51,974 nucleotides of DNA, from contig JAJYHR010000180.1 of NCBI GenBank assembly GCA_021784675.1, positions 1 to 51,974 on the forward strand, read 5' to 3'. This document shows positions 1 through 6,019 of this stretch, in pieces. Position 1 is the first letter of the stretch. Every line of letters begins with the position of its first letter. The stretch is from Actinomycetes bacterium (lineage in GTDB: Bacteria; Actinomycetota; Acidimicrobiia; Acidimicrobiales; Acidimicrobiaceae). Below the pieces are notes generated by a model, which was not told the origin of the DNA, did no database searches, and saw nothing but the letters and a program-made list of their open reading frames with translations. The position numbers and the translations under genes were made by a program.

Positions 1-151
1 CCATAATGGTGCTCATGTATCCAGAGCGAAAGCCCGGCAGCCACTTGAGCACGGCGTCGATGACCCAGATAATCCCGAAGGTGACCCGAAGCGCATCCTT
101 CGGCCACGCGGGCTCGCACCTATTCTTGACATTGCCAACCGTCTCTACCAT
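1..151 (-). CDS. DoxX/DoxD-like membrane protein, 5' part only (cut by window edge)
   Basis: The gene reads off the left edge, so only the first 50 codons are visible and the ORF track does not list it. Translation of the complement from the ATG at 149-151 gives MVETVGNVKNRC, then a segment containing WPKDALRVTFGIIWVIDAVLKW. This resembles the first membrane helix of DoxX / thiosulfate:quinone oxidoreductase small-subunit (DoxD)-like proteins. An AGGAGG ribosome binding site lies about 6 bases before the ATG and supports this start. It diverges from the small membrane protein and csoR genes, with a palindromic region between them, so it may share copper- or thiol-linked regulation. The family call rests on a short N-terminus and is tentative; the coding frame itself is well supported. 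Confidence 0.6.
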   Translation of the reverse strand, partial: MVETVGNVKNRCEPAWPKDALRVTFGIIWVIDAVLKWLPGFRSGYMSTIM

Positions 152-197
152 CGGACTCCTCCTTTTCGAAGATCCAAATGGGGCCTACCCCAGCAAT

Positions 198-274
198 GGT
201 ATCGGGATATACCGGTGGGGGGTAGAGCCATCCGTCGTTACGCCGATGTGACACCTGGCCCTACCCCCCACCGG
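198..274. promoter_or_regulatory. Dyad-symmetric region, candidate CsoR operator
   Basis: Two overlapping symmetric elements lie between the divergent DoxX-like and 70-residue membrane protein genes. GGTAT(6)ATACC is at 198-213. A longer inverted repeat pairs 212-230 with 256-274 (18 of 19 positions match, with CCGGTGGGGGGTAG perfect). G/C runs flanked by TA, such as CTACCCC...GGGGTAG, are typical of operators bound by CsoR-family repressors, and a csoR gene lies 270 bp away. The long arm could also form an RNA hairpin in the leader of the rightward transcript. The regulatory role is inferred. Confidence 0.5.
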
Positions 275-336
275 CACCCGGGCTTAGGCTTGATCCTGAA
301 GCCGAGCGGGCTCCCGGCGCAAGGAGGTCGACCAAG

Positions 337-549
337 ATGATGTGGTACTGGAATGGAGCGGCCTCCTGGTGGGGGTGGATGCCCGGGCTCTTGGCCATGG
401 TCCTGCTCTCGGGCCTTGCCATCTGGGCGCTCTGGTTCCTGATCGAGCGATATGGCCGGAAGGAAGCCGACCTCCAAAGCTACCACCACCCGGTGGACAA
501 CGATGAGCACCCGAGCGAGATGGGCCCGCCCGCCACTGGAGGGCGGTGA
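337..549 (+). CDS. Small single-pass membrane protein upstream of csoR
   Basis: This 70-residue protein has a tryptophan-rich N-terminus, one clear hydrophobic helix at about residues 15-37, then a charged tail (IERYGRKEADLQSYHHP) with two adjacent histidines. The ATG is preceded by a strong AAGGAGG site. Its stop overlaps the csoR start as TGATG, so the two are translationally coupled and almost certainly co-transcribed. Short membrane proteins of this layout, often annotated as SHOCT-type or unnamed, commonly sit beside copper regulators, but I see no recognisable metal motif here beyond the HH pair. Function unknown; a helper in metal handling is only a guess from context. Confidence 0.7.
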   Translation: MMWYWNGAASWWGWMPGLLAMVLLSGLAIWALWFLIERYGRKEADLQSYHHPVDNDEHPSEMGPPATGGR

Positions 550-896
550 TGGCCGCCGATCACTCCGGCCACACGTGCACCCCTCCACCTGTCGCCTCCC
601 CCTCCGAGCGCCCGGTGCGCGGCTATGCCTCGGGAAAGGACGACTACCTGGCGCGGTTACGCAAGATCGAGGGGCAGGTTCGGGGGCTGCAGCGCATGAT
701 CGAGGACGACCGGTGGTGCCCGCACGTCGTTACCCAGGTCTCCTCGGTTACCCGGGCGTTGCAAGAGGTGGCCATCGGCCTCCTCAACGACCACATCCGC
801 CACTGCGTGGTGGACGCGGCCAGAGATTCGGACGCAAGCGGCAAGGAGCGCCTCGATGAGGTCACCTCCACCATCCGCCAGGTGCTGAAGCTGTAG
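549..896 (+). CDS. csoR: CsoR/FrmR-family metal-sensing transcriptional repressor
   Basis: A DUF156-type all-helical repressor of about 115 residues. The core KIEGQVRGLQRMIEDDRWC begins the conserved four-helix subunit. The copper-binding triad of CsoR (Cys-x24-His-x3-Cys) is present as Cys57, His82 and Cys86, in DRWC and NDHIRHC, with exactly the spacing of M. tuberculosis CsoR (36/61/65). This favours Cu(I) sensing over the formaldehyde or nickel branches. I chose ATG 549 over GTG 546 because GGAGGG at 538-543 is then 5 bases away. The extra N-terminal 25 residues (HSGHTC...) are not part of the family core. It probably binds the dyad at about 198-274 and represses both divergent genes until copper is bound. 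No CopA ATPase is visible in this window. Confidence 0.9.
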   Translation: MAADHSGHTCTPPPVASPSERPVRGYASGKDDYLARLRKIEGQVRGLQRMIEDDRWCPHVVTQVSSVTRALQEVAIGLLNDHIRHCVVDAARDSDASGKERLDEVTSTIRQVLKL

Positions 897-919
897 GGTC
901 TCCCCGAGCGGCGGTCGAG

Positions 920-964
920 AGCGAGGACCAGAGCTCGTCCCGAAGGGTGGCGATCCGGCGAGCG
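920..964. repeat. 45-bp direct repeat, copy 1 (intergenic copy)
   Basis: The 45 bases at 920-964 are identical to 1352-1396 inside the desulfurase gene, in the same orientation and 432 bp apart. This copy lies between csoR and the 3' end of the desulfurase. On the minus strand it encodes the ARRIATLRDELW segment of that enzyme. Weaker similarity continues on one side (SLSTAARG against SLSAAVPG), which suggests a decayed partial duplication. Confidence 0.9.
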
Positions 965-1023
965 GAGACCGTTGCAGGAGCGCGCCGAACCATAGGGCGG
1001 GTCGTTCACCTCCACTGCCACCG

Positions 1024-2193
1024 TCATCCTCTCCCCCCGCCGGTCGAGACGAGCCTTCGGTGGGCGTTCGCCAGCAGCGCGGCCGCCATGCTCACCTCCT
1101 CCACGCTGCTGGCGCGCCCCAAGGAAAGGCGTACGGCGCCGAGAGCGACCTCGGAGGGAAGGCCCATCGCCAGCAGCGTGGCGTTGGGCGTATGCTCCCC
1201 GGCGTGGCAAGCCGACCCGGTGGAGGCGAGCAGCTGCGGGATCTGGTCGAGAAGCTCCGCGCCAAGGACGCCGGGAAACGACACCAGCAGGGTGTTCGGC
1301 AAGCAGGCTACCTCCGGGGTGTGCCGGACGATCCCGGGCACCGCCGCCGACAGCGAGGACCAGAGCTCGTCCCGAAGGGTGGCGATCCGGCGAGCGTCCG
1401 CCTGCAGGCGATCCCCGGCGATCGAAGCAGCCGTGCCAAGCCCGACGATGCTAGCCACGTTCTCGGTCCCCGGACGCACCCCGCCTTCCTGTCCCGCGCC
1501 GAAGATGACCGGGGAGAGCCGGGTCCCCCGGCGGACGTAGAGGGCGCCCACCCCTTTGGGCCCGTAGCACTTGTGCCCGGCGATCGAAAGCAGATCGACC
1601 GCGAGGGCGTCGACCAAGACCGGAATCTTCCCGATCGCCTGAGCCGCATCGGTGTGGATGGTCGCGCCGCCCTTCCGAGCAGCCGCGGCGAGCTCGGCCA
1701 CCGGCATCACCGCACCGGTCTCGTTCTGGGCCAGCATCACGCTCACGAGCGCCACGTCGTCACCGAGGGCTCGAGCCGCAGCCTCCAGATCTAGCATGCC
1801 GGAGACCGAGACCGGGACCCGGGTGACGGTCCATCCCGCGGCTTCGAGAGACGCGCAGGGGGCGGCGGTGGCCGGGTGCTCGACCGTCGAAGTCACCACC
1901 CGGTGCCGGTCCGGGGGCGCCTGCGCGGCTACTCCCCTGATCGCGAGGTTGTTCGACTCGGTTCCCCCCGAGGTGAAGACGATCTCCCCGGGCGCCGCTC
2001 CGATCAAGGTCGCGACCCGCTCGCGCGCCTCCTCCACCGCCTCGTGGGCGCGGCGGCCGAGAGCGTGATCGCTGGACGGGTTACCGAACTCCCCCCGCAG
2101 GAAGGGCTCCATCGCATCGGCCGCCTCCGGCGCGATCGGCGTCGTGGCGTTATGGTCCAGGTAGATCAGGGAGGACGGCGCGCCGTAGGTCAT
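1024..2193 (-). CDS. Class V aminotransferase: cysteine desulfurase / selenocysteine lyase-like
   Basis: A PLP-dependent NifS/IscS-family enzyme of 389 residues from ATG 2193 (MTYGAPSSLIYLDHNATTP). The ORF-track start at 2676 adds about 160 low-complexity residues upstream of the universal LDHNATTP motif and is not credible. PLP-binding features are visible: SGGTESNN near 75-82, THTDAAQA near 179-186 (Asp182), and the Schiff-base lysine in AGHKCYGPKG (Lys208). The catalytic cysteine is Cys329 in STGSACHAG. The ACH form resembles eukaryotic selenocysteine lyase and related bacterial desulfurases more than classical IscS (SSGSACTS). It would mobilise sulfur, or possibly selenium, from cysteine or selenocysteine, but no iscU or mnmA partner is adjacent. 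Codons near residues 266-281 are duplicated downstream. Confidence 0.88.
   Translation of the reverse strand: MTYGAPSSLIYLDHNATTPIAPEAADAMEPFLRGEFGNPSSDHALGRRAHEAVEEARERVATLIGAAPGEIVFTSGGTESNNLAIRGVAAQAPPDRHRVVTSTVEHPATAAPCASLEAAGWTVTRVPVSVSGMLDLEAAARALGDDVALVSVMLAQNETGAVMPVAELAAAARKGGATIHTDAAQAIGKIPVLVDALAVDLLSIAGHKCYGPKGVGALYVRRGTRLSPVIFGAGQEGGVRPGTENVASIVGLGTAASIAGDRLQADARRIATLRDELWSSLSAAVPGIVRHTPEVACLPNTLLVSFPGVLGAELLDQIPQLLASTGSACHAGEHTPNATLLAMGLPSEVALGAVRLSLGRASSVEEVSMAAALLANAHRRLVSTGGGRG
1352..1396. repeat. 45-bp direct repeat, copy 2 (inside the desulfurase gene)
   Basis: The coding copy of the repeat described at 920-964. It corresponds to about residues 266-281 of the desulfurase. 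The sequence fits the surrounding reading frame, so this is presumably the parental copy. Confidence 0.9.
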
Positions 2194-2845
2194 CGGCACC
2201 GCCTGATCCGCTGCAACCCGGCTGTACGGCAGCCGTGACCGGCGGACACCACGACCGCCGCCACCTGGATGGCGCCCTCCGGGAGGTGCCGGAGTCCCTT
2301 CGGGAAGAGGCGGCAACTTGGCCAGGAGCGGCACTCCGGACCGCCGCGCCGGAGCCGCACAGAGAGGATAACTCCGCCCGGCGCTCTCCGCCGGAGGCGA
2401 GCTGCGCTGCATCGGGAGTTGCTCCCCATGACTTAGAGGATAGAGGTCCAAAGACGCCGCGCAAGCCCCCTCGGATCGCTCCGGCCGCCCCGTCGAGAGC
2501 ACCGCCACGCCGCGAACCCGCCGAGCCGCCCAGCCCTCCTCCTCACACCCAGCCGATCGAGGCTCATCCAAATTCTCCTCAAAAAATCTTTTGAGTCCCG
2601 ATCGCCTCTCGCGCCTCCTTAAAGGAGACAAACACCTCCGGCAGGTTCTCAACAGTCCAGGCCCCGGCAGCTGCAAAAACGATTGCCGACAGGCTCAACG
2701 CGGGAAGCTTTGGCTACATTGCGAAAACGCTTAACAAACCCTAAGAGACATATCCCCACTACATCGCCGTCCTTGACAACTCAACGCGGCTTGATATAGT
2801 TAAGCGTTACACATGCGCTTAGCTGGAATGCGAGGGAATCTCGGC
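2194..2845. other. Intergenic region between desulfurase and lacI, no convincing gene
   Basis: About 650 bp. The first 380 bp are GC-rich with only shadow-type reading frames (for example 2235-2594). From about 2570 the base composition turns AT-rich. It contains a perfect dyad CTCAAAA(4)TTTTGAG at 2578-2595 and a minus-strand open stretch ending near 2592 that reads ...AWTVENLPEVFVSFKEAREAIG and then stops; it looks protein-like but has no clear start. The right end holds the lacI promoter and operator sites listed separately. Confidence 0.5.
2726..2822 (+). promoter_or_regulatory. Candidate lacI promoter with three CGCTTAA-type operator half-sites
   Basis: A sigma70-like promoter, TTGACA at 2773-2778 and TATAGT at 2795-2800 with a 16-bp spacer, precedes the LacI-family gene. 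The half-site TTAAGCG / CGCTTAA occurs three times: AACGCTTAAC at 2726-2735, its exact inverse GTTAAGCGTT at 2799-2808 overlapping the -10, and CGCTTA at 2816-2821. The first two are centred 73 bp apart, a spacing compatible with looping. LacI-family operators typically centre on such AAGCG/CGCTT halves, so autoregulation is likely. Confidence 0.6.
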
Positions 2846-3889
2846 GTGAGTGACCGACCGACTATCTATGCAGTCGCCAAACGGTGTGGTGTCTCGACCA
2901 CCACCGTTTCACGCGTCATGCAGGACGAAAGCTTCGGCTCCGAGAGAACTCGGCAGCTGGTGCTTCGGGTCGCGTCCGAGCTCGGTTGGGTTCCTAACGG
3001 AGCGGCGCAGGGCCTGGCGTCGAGGAGAACCGGAGTCGTCGGCCTCCTCTTCCCGGATCTGGGGTTGCCGGCAGCCGCGGAGGAGGAGTCCCCTCTCTAC
3101 GTAGACCAGGTGATCCGGGGAGCCGAGAGAACCGCGGCTTCGATGGGCATGGCGGTCCTGATCGCCGCGGTCAAGGCCTCCGGCGGGAAGTCCCTCGCCT
3201 ACTCGGTGGCCGGCAAGGTGGACGGCATGGTGATCATGTCACGAAGCCTGTCGGACAAGGACATCGCGACGATCTCGCGCACCATCCCGGCGGTCCTGCT
3301 TGCCAACAAACCCGGGAGCCACTCCTACGACAACGTATCGGTAGACAACCGGACCGGCGTCCGCGACGTCACCAGCCACCTGATCGCCCATCACTTCCAC
3401 ACCAGCCTGGCCTTCGTCGCGGGCCCCCACGGCTCCCCCGACTCGCTGGAGCGCTTCCGGGGCTTCTGCGAGGCGGTCGGCGCCGCCGGGTTGCCGGTTC
3501 CGGAGGCCCCATCGGCCGAAGGAAATTTCACCGAGGTCGGCGGGGGGAAGGCGATGCACCGCCTCATCGAGCAAGGGGAGCTGCCGAGGGCCATCGTCTT
3601 CGGCAACGACGAGATGGCGATCGGAGCTCTGAAGGTTCTGCAGGACTCCTCGCTAAGAGTCCCTGAGGACGTCGCCATCACCGGCTTCGACGACATAGCG
3701 GTAGCCAGACACCTGCACCCCCCGCTCACCACGGTCAGGCAGCCGATGCGGGAGCTTGGAGAACAGGCCGTCTCGCTGCTCCTCGCCCGGATCCAGGACC
3801 CACGAGCTTCGCGCAAGAGTGTCTACCTATCCACCGAACTAGTAGTACGAGCAAGCTGCGGCTGCGAAACACCAAGGACAAACGAATGA
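2846..3889 (+). CDS. LacI-family transcriptional regulator
   Basis: The protein has an N-terminal LacI helix-turn-helix (TIYAVAKRCGVSTTTVSRVMQ, then the hinge region NGAAQGLASRRTGVVGLLFP) followed by a periplasmic-binding-protein-like sensor domain ending VYLSTELVVRASCG. I prefer GTG 2846 (VSDRPTIYAVAK, 347 residues) because GAGGGA lies 8 bases upstream and LacI proteins start close to the HTH. The track start, ATG 2813, would add 11 residues and lie only a few bases after the expected transcription start. The stop overlaps the GH39 start (ATGA), so the regulator and glycosidase form one unit. By family and context it senses a sugar derived from the oligosaccharide handled by the next genes; the ligand cannot be read from the sequence. 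Confidence 0.88.
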   Translation: MSDRPTIYAVAKRCGVSTTTVSRVMQDESFGSERTRQLVLRVASELGWVPNGAAQGLASRRTGVVGLLFPDLGLPAAAEEESPLYVDQVIRGAERTAASMGMAVLIAAVKASGGKSLAYSVAGKVDGMVIMSRSLSDKDIATISRTIPAVLLANKPGSHSYDNVSVDNRTGVRDVTSHLIAHHFHTSLAFVAGPHGSPDSLERFRGFCEAVGAAGLPVPEAPSAEGNFTEVGGGKAMHRLIEQGELPRAIVFGNDEMAIGALKVLQDSSLRVPEDVAITGFDDIAVARHLHPPLTTVRQPMRELGEQAVSLLLARIQDPRASRKSVYLSTELVVRASCGCETPRTNE

Positions 3890-5697
3890 CCGATGCCATC
3901 GATGCGAGAACCGACTGGGAGAACCGGATTGCGAACAGATCCGACTCCTTTGACACCAACGTCATCCTCCCGCCCCCAAAGACGCTCATCGCCACCTCCG
4001 GCGCCGGATATGTCTTCCTCCGCTGGGACCAGGTGGCGGGGGCGTCGGGGTACCAGATCGAGATGACTGGACCGGACGGCGAGCCCTCCATCCTCCACCA
4101 CGGCGGGAGCGATGTGCCCGCGGTCCCCGGCAACTCCTTCGCCGTCACTGGGTTGAGCGACGGCACCAACTACTCGTTTCGGGTAGGCGCGGTCACCGAC
4201 GCCAAGGCCACCCCTGAGGCGTGGTCCCCGGCCGCGACCGCGACGACCTCCGGAGCCATCCCCGACCCCGTCTCCCTCTTCGTGGCCGCCGGAACCGAGG
4301 TCGGCCGCACCCAGCGGCTTTGGAACATGGTCGGATCGGAGCGGCTGTCGCAGCTACTGATCGGCGAGGACGAGAACGGGCACAACATTGGAGCCGAGTT
4401 CTACGAATCGCTCAAGCGCGCCCACGACGATCTCGATGCGCGATGGGTTCGCGCCCACGCGATCTTCCACGACGATCTCGAGGTGGTGAGCCGCAGCAAC
4501 GGGGTCCTTGCCTTCAACTTCTCCAAGATCGACACCATCTACGACATGGTTCTCGAAGCCGGGCTCCGGCCGGTGGTCGAGCTCTCCTTCATGCCGAGGG
4601 CGCTTGCGAGCGACCCGGAGAAGACCGTCTTCACCTACAAGGCCATCGTCTCTCCCCCCTCCGACTGGGAGGAGTGGTACCTGCTGGTCCACAGCTTTGC
4701 GGCCCACCTGGTGGAGCGGTACGGGCTTGGCGAGGTCGCAACCTGGCCGTTCGAGGTCTGGAACGAACCAAACCTGGACGTCTTCTGGTCGGGGAGCAAG
4801 GAGGACTACCTGCGGCTTTACGGAGAGACCGCCCGGGCGCTCAAGTCCGTGGACCCTTCGCTCCAGGTGGGCGGCCCTTCCAGCGCCGCCAGCGAGTGGG
4901 TAGAGGCTCTCGCCTCCTACGCCGAAGAGACCGGTGTCCCGCTCGACTTCGCCACCACCCATACCTACGGGAACCTGCCCCTCGACATGCGGCCAGCTCT
5001 CGCCCGCCACGGCTTCGCCGGCATCCCGATCTACTGGACCGAATGGGGCGTAGGCAGCACCCACTTCGGCCCGGTCAACGACGCGGTAACCGGCGCCCCC
5101 TTCATCCTCAGCGGGTACGAGTCCTGTAGCGGCAGGATCGACGCCCTCTCCTACTGGGTGATCAGCGACCACTTCGAAGAGCTCGGGCGGCCCCCGCGGC
5201 TGTTTCACAACGGCTTCGGCCTGCTCAGCGTCGGCAACCTGCGCAAACCCCGCTACTGGGCGGTGCAGCTAGCCGCCCGCCAGGGCGATCGGGTGCTGAA
5301 GACCCGCCTCTCCGGCGACTCCCACACCGTGCACGCGAACGCGACGTCCCACGACGACGGAACGATCGACCTCCTGCTCTGGAACGGGACCATCAACACC
5401 GCGATGATGGCCGGCGACCCTCGCCTCAACCGGATCGTCAGCGTGAACATCTCCGGCCTGGCCGCCGAGCGCTACGCCGCCGAGGTGGCCCGCATCGATG
5501 CGGAGCACTCGAACATCGCCCGCCACCTCGACGAGGCGACCCTCTGGCCCAGCAAGGAGGAGTGGGAGGAGCTTCGAGCCCACGACCACCTCGATACCGA
5601 GGCCCTGCCGGATCTGCAGCCCGTAGAGGGGAACGCAGCGGTCGAGCTCTTCGTCCCGCAGCCGGGCGTGGCACGCCTGAGGTTGAAGCCGCTATGA
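3886..5697 (+). CDS. GH39-type glycoside hydrolase with N-terminal FN3 domain
   Basis: A 603-residue enzyme. Residues about 29-122 form a fibronectin type III domain (WDQVAGASGYQIEM ... GTNYSFRVGAV). Residues about 130-480 form the GH39 (beta-xylosidase/iduronidase-like) TIM barrel, and the remainder is a C-terminal beta-sandwich. The acid/base glutamate is Glu294 in VWNEPN and the nucleophile is Glu386 in YWTEWG, both with family-typical surroundings (THTYGN between them). There is no signal peptide or membrane helix, so it acts in the cytoplasm on imported substrate; an extracellular-type FN3 on a cytoplasmic enzyme is mildly odd. It overlaps lacI by 4 bp and is followed by a hairpin. Beta-xylosidase is the commonest activity in the family; exact substrate unknown. 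Confidence 0.85.
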   Translation: MTDAIDARTDWENRIANRSDSFDTNVILPPPKTLIATSGAGYVFLRWDQVAGASGYQIEMTGPDGEPSILHHGGSDVPAVPGNSFAVTGLSDGTNYSFRVGAVTDAKATPEAWSPAATATTSGAIPDPVSLFVAAGTEVGRTQRLWNMVGSERLSQLLIGEDENGHNIGAEFYESLKRAHDDLDARWVRAHAIFHDDLEVVSRSNGVLAFNFSKIDTIYDMVLEAGLRPVVELSFMPRALASDPEKTVFTYKAIVSPPSDWEEWYLLVHSFAAHLVERYGLGEVATWPFEVWNEPNLDVFWSGSKEDYLRLYGETARALKSVDPSLQVGGPSSAASEWVEALASYAEETGVPLDFATTHTYGNLPLDMRPALARHGFAGIPIYWTEWGVGSTHFGPVNDAVTGAPFILSGYESCSGRIDALSYWVISDHFEELGRPPRLFHNGFGLLSVGNLRKPRYWAVQLAARQGDRVLKTRLSGDSHTVHANATSHDDGTIDLLLWNGTINTAMMAGDPRLNRIVSVNISGLAAERYAAEVARIDAEHSNIARHLDEATLWPSKEEWEELRAHDHLDTEALPDLQPVEGNAAVELFVPQPGVARLRLKPL

Positions 5698-5715
5698 CCC
5701 GGCCGTGCGGCCGGG
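5698..5715 (+). terminator. Hairpin directly after the GH39 stop
   Basis: A perfect 7-bp stem CCCGGCC-GTGC-GGCCGGG begins at the base after the stop codon. There is no T-run, so this is terminator-like or a processing hairpin rather than a proven intrinsic terminator. It may reduce read-through into the transporter genes. Confidence 0.45.
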
Positions 5716-6019
5716 AACCGAATGGAGCCGGCGCGAGGGAGTTCCCTTCCCGGCAGCCGGAGAGGGCTGCAGCAACCGCCGGCGGCGAGTGCCGGCCCCT
5801 GGCTCCGGCACGAGCGCGGCAATCGCGCGCGGGTCTAGTGATAGGCGCGGGGTTCAACCGCGCTCGACGGAATCCGTCATCCGCTCTGAAGGCCGTTCCG
5901 GCCCGCGCGGGTGGCAACAGGTGTCTCCAGGAATAACTGGAGGCAAGCATGCGGGGTGCCGGCAACGCCGGAACACGCCCCGCTGTCACATGGCTGGAAG
6001 AACAAGATAGGGGGAAGGA
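5716..6019 (+). other. Structured leader upstream of the ABC importer
   Basis: About 300 bp without a gene. Its right half can fold: CTCCAG-GAATAA-CTGGAG at 5925-5942, and a GCGGGG...CCCCGC stem at 5951-5982 enclosing CCGG-CAACG-CCGG. These precede the GGGGGAAGGA ribosome binding site of the solute-binding protein. I recognise no known riboswitch class. It could be a leader, an mRNA-stability element, or a read-through control point. Confidence 0.4.

Noticed and set aside
644-1210. 188-residue minus-strand ORF
   Set aside because: It overlaps csoR and the desulfurase 3' end in other frames and is Arg/Ser-rich without family features.
2194-2676. N-terminal 161-residue extension of the desulfurase in the ORF track
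   Set aside because: It precedes the universal LDHNATTP start motif, is rich in Arg, Pro and Ser, and has no family counterpart; ATG 2193 fits.
2592-2710. Minus-strand open stretch reading ...AWTVENLPEVFVSFKEAREAIG
   Set aside because: It looks protein-like and lies in AT-rich DNA, but it is only about 40 codons, starts after an in-frame stop without ATG or ribosome site, and matches no family I know.
5901-5960. T-box-like GGGTGGCAAC
   Set aside because: The specifier stem and full T-box consensus are absent, and the downstream gene is not an amino-acid or tRNA-synthetase gene.
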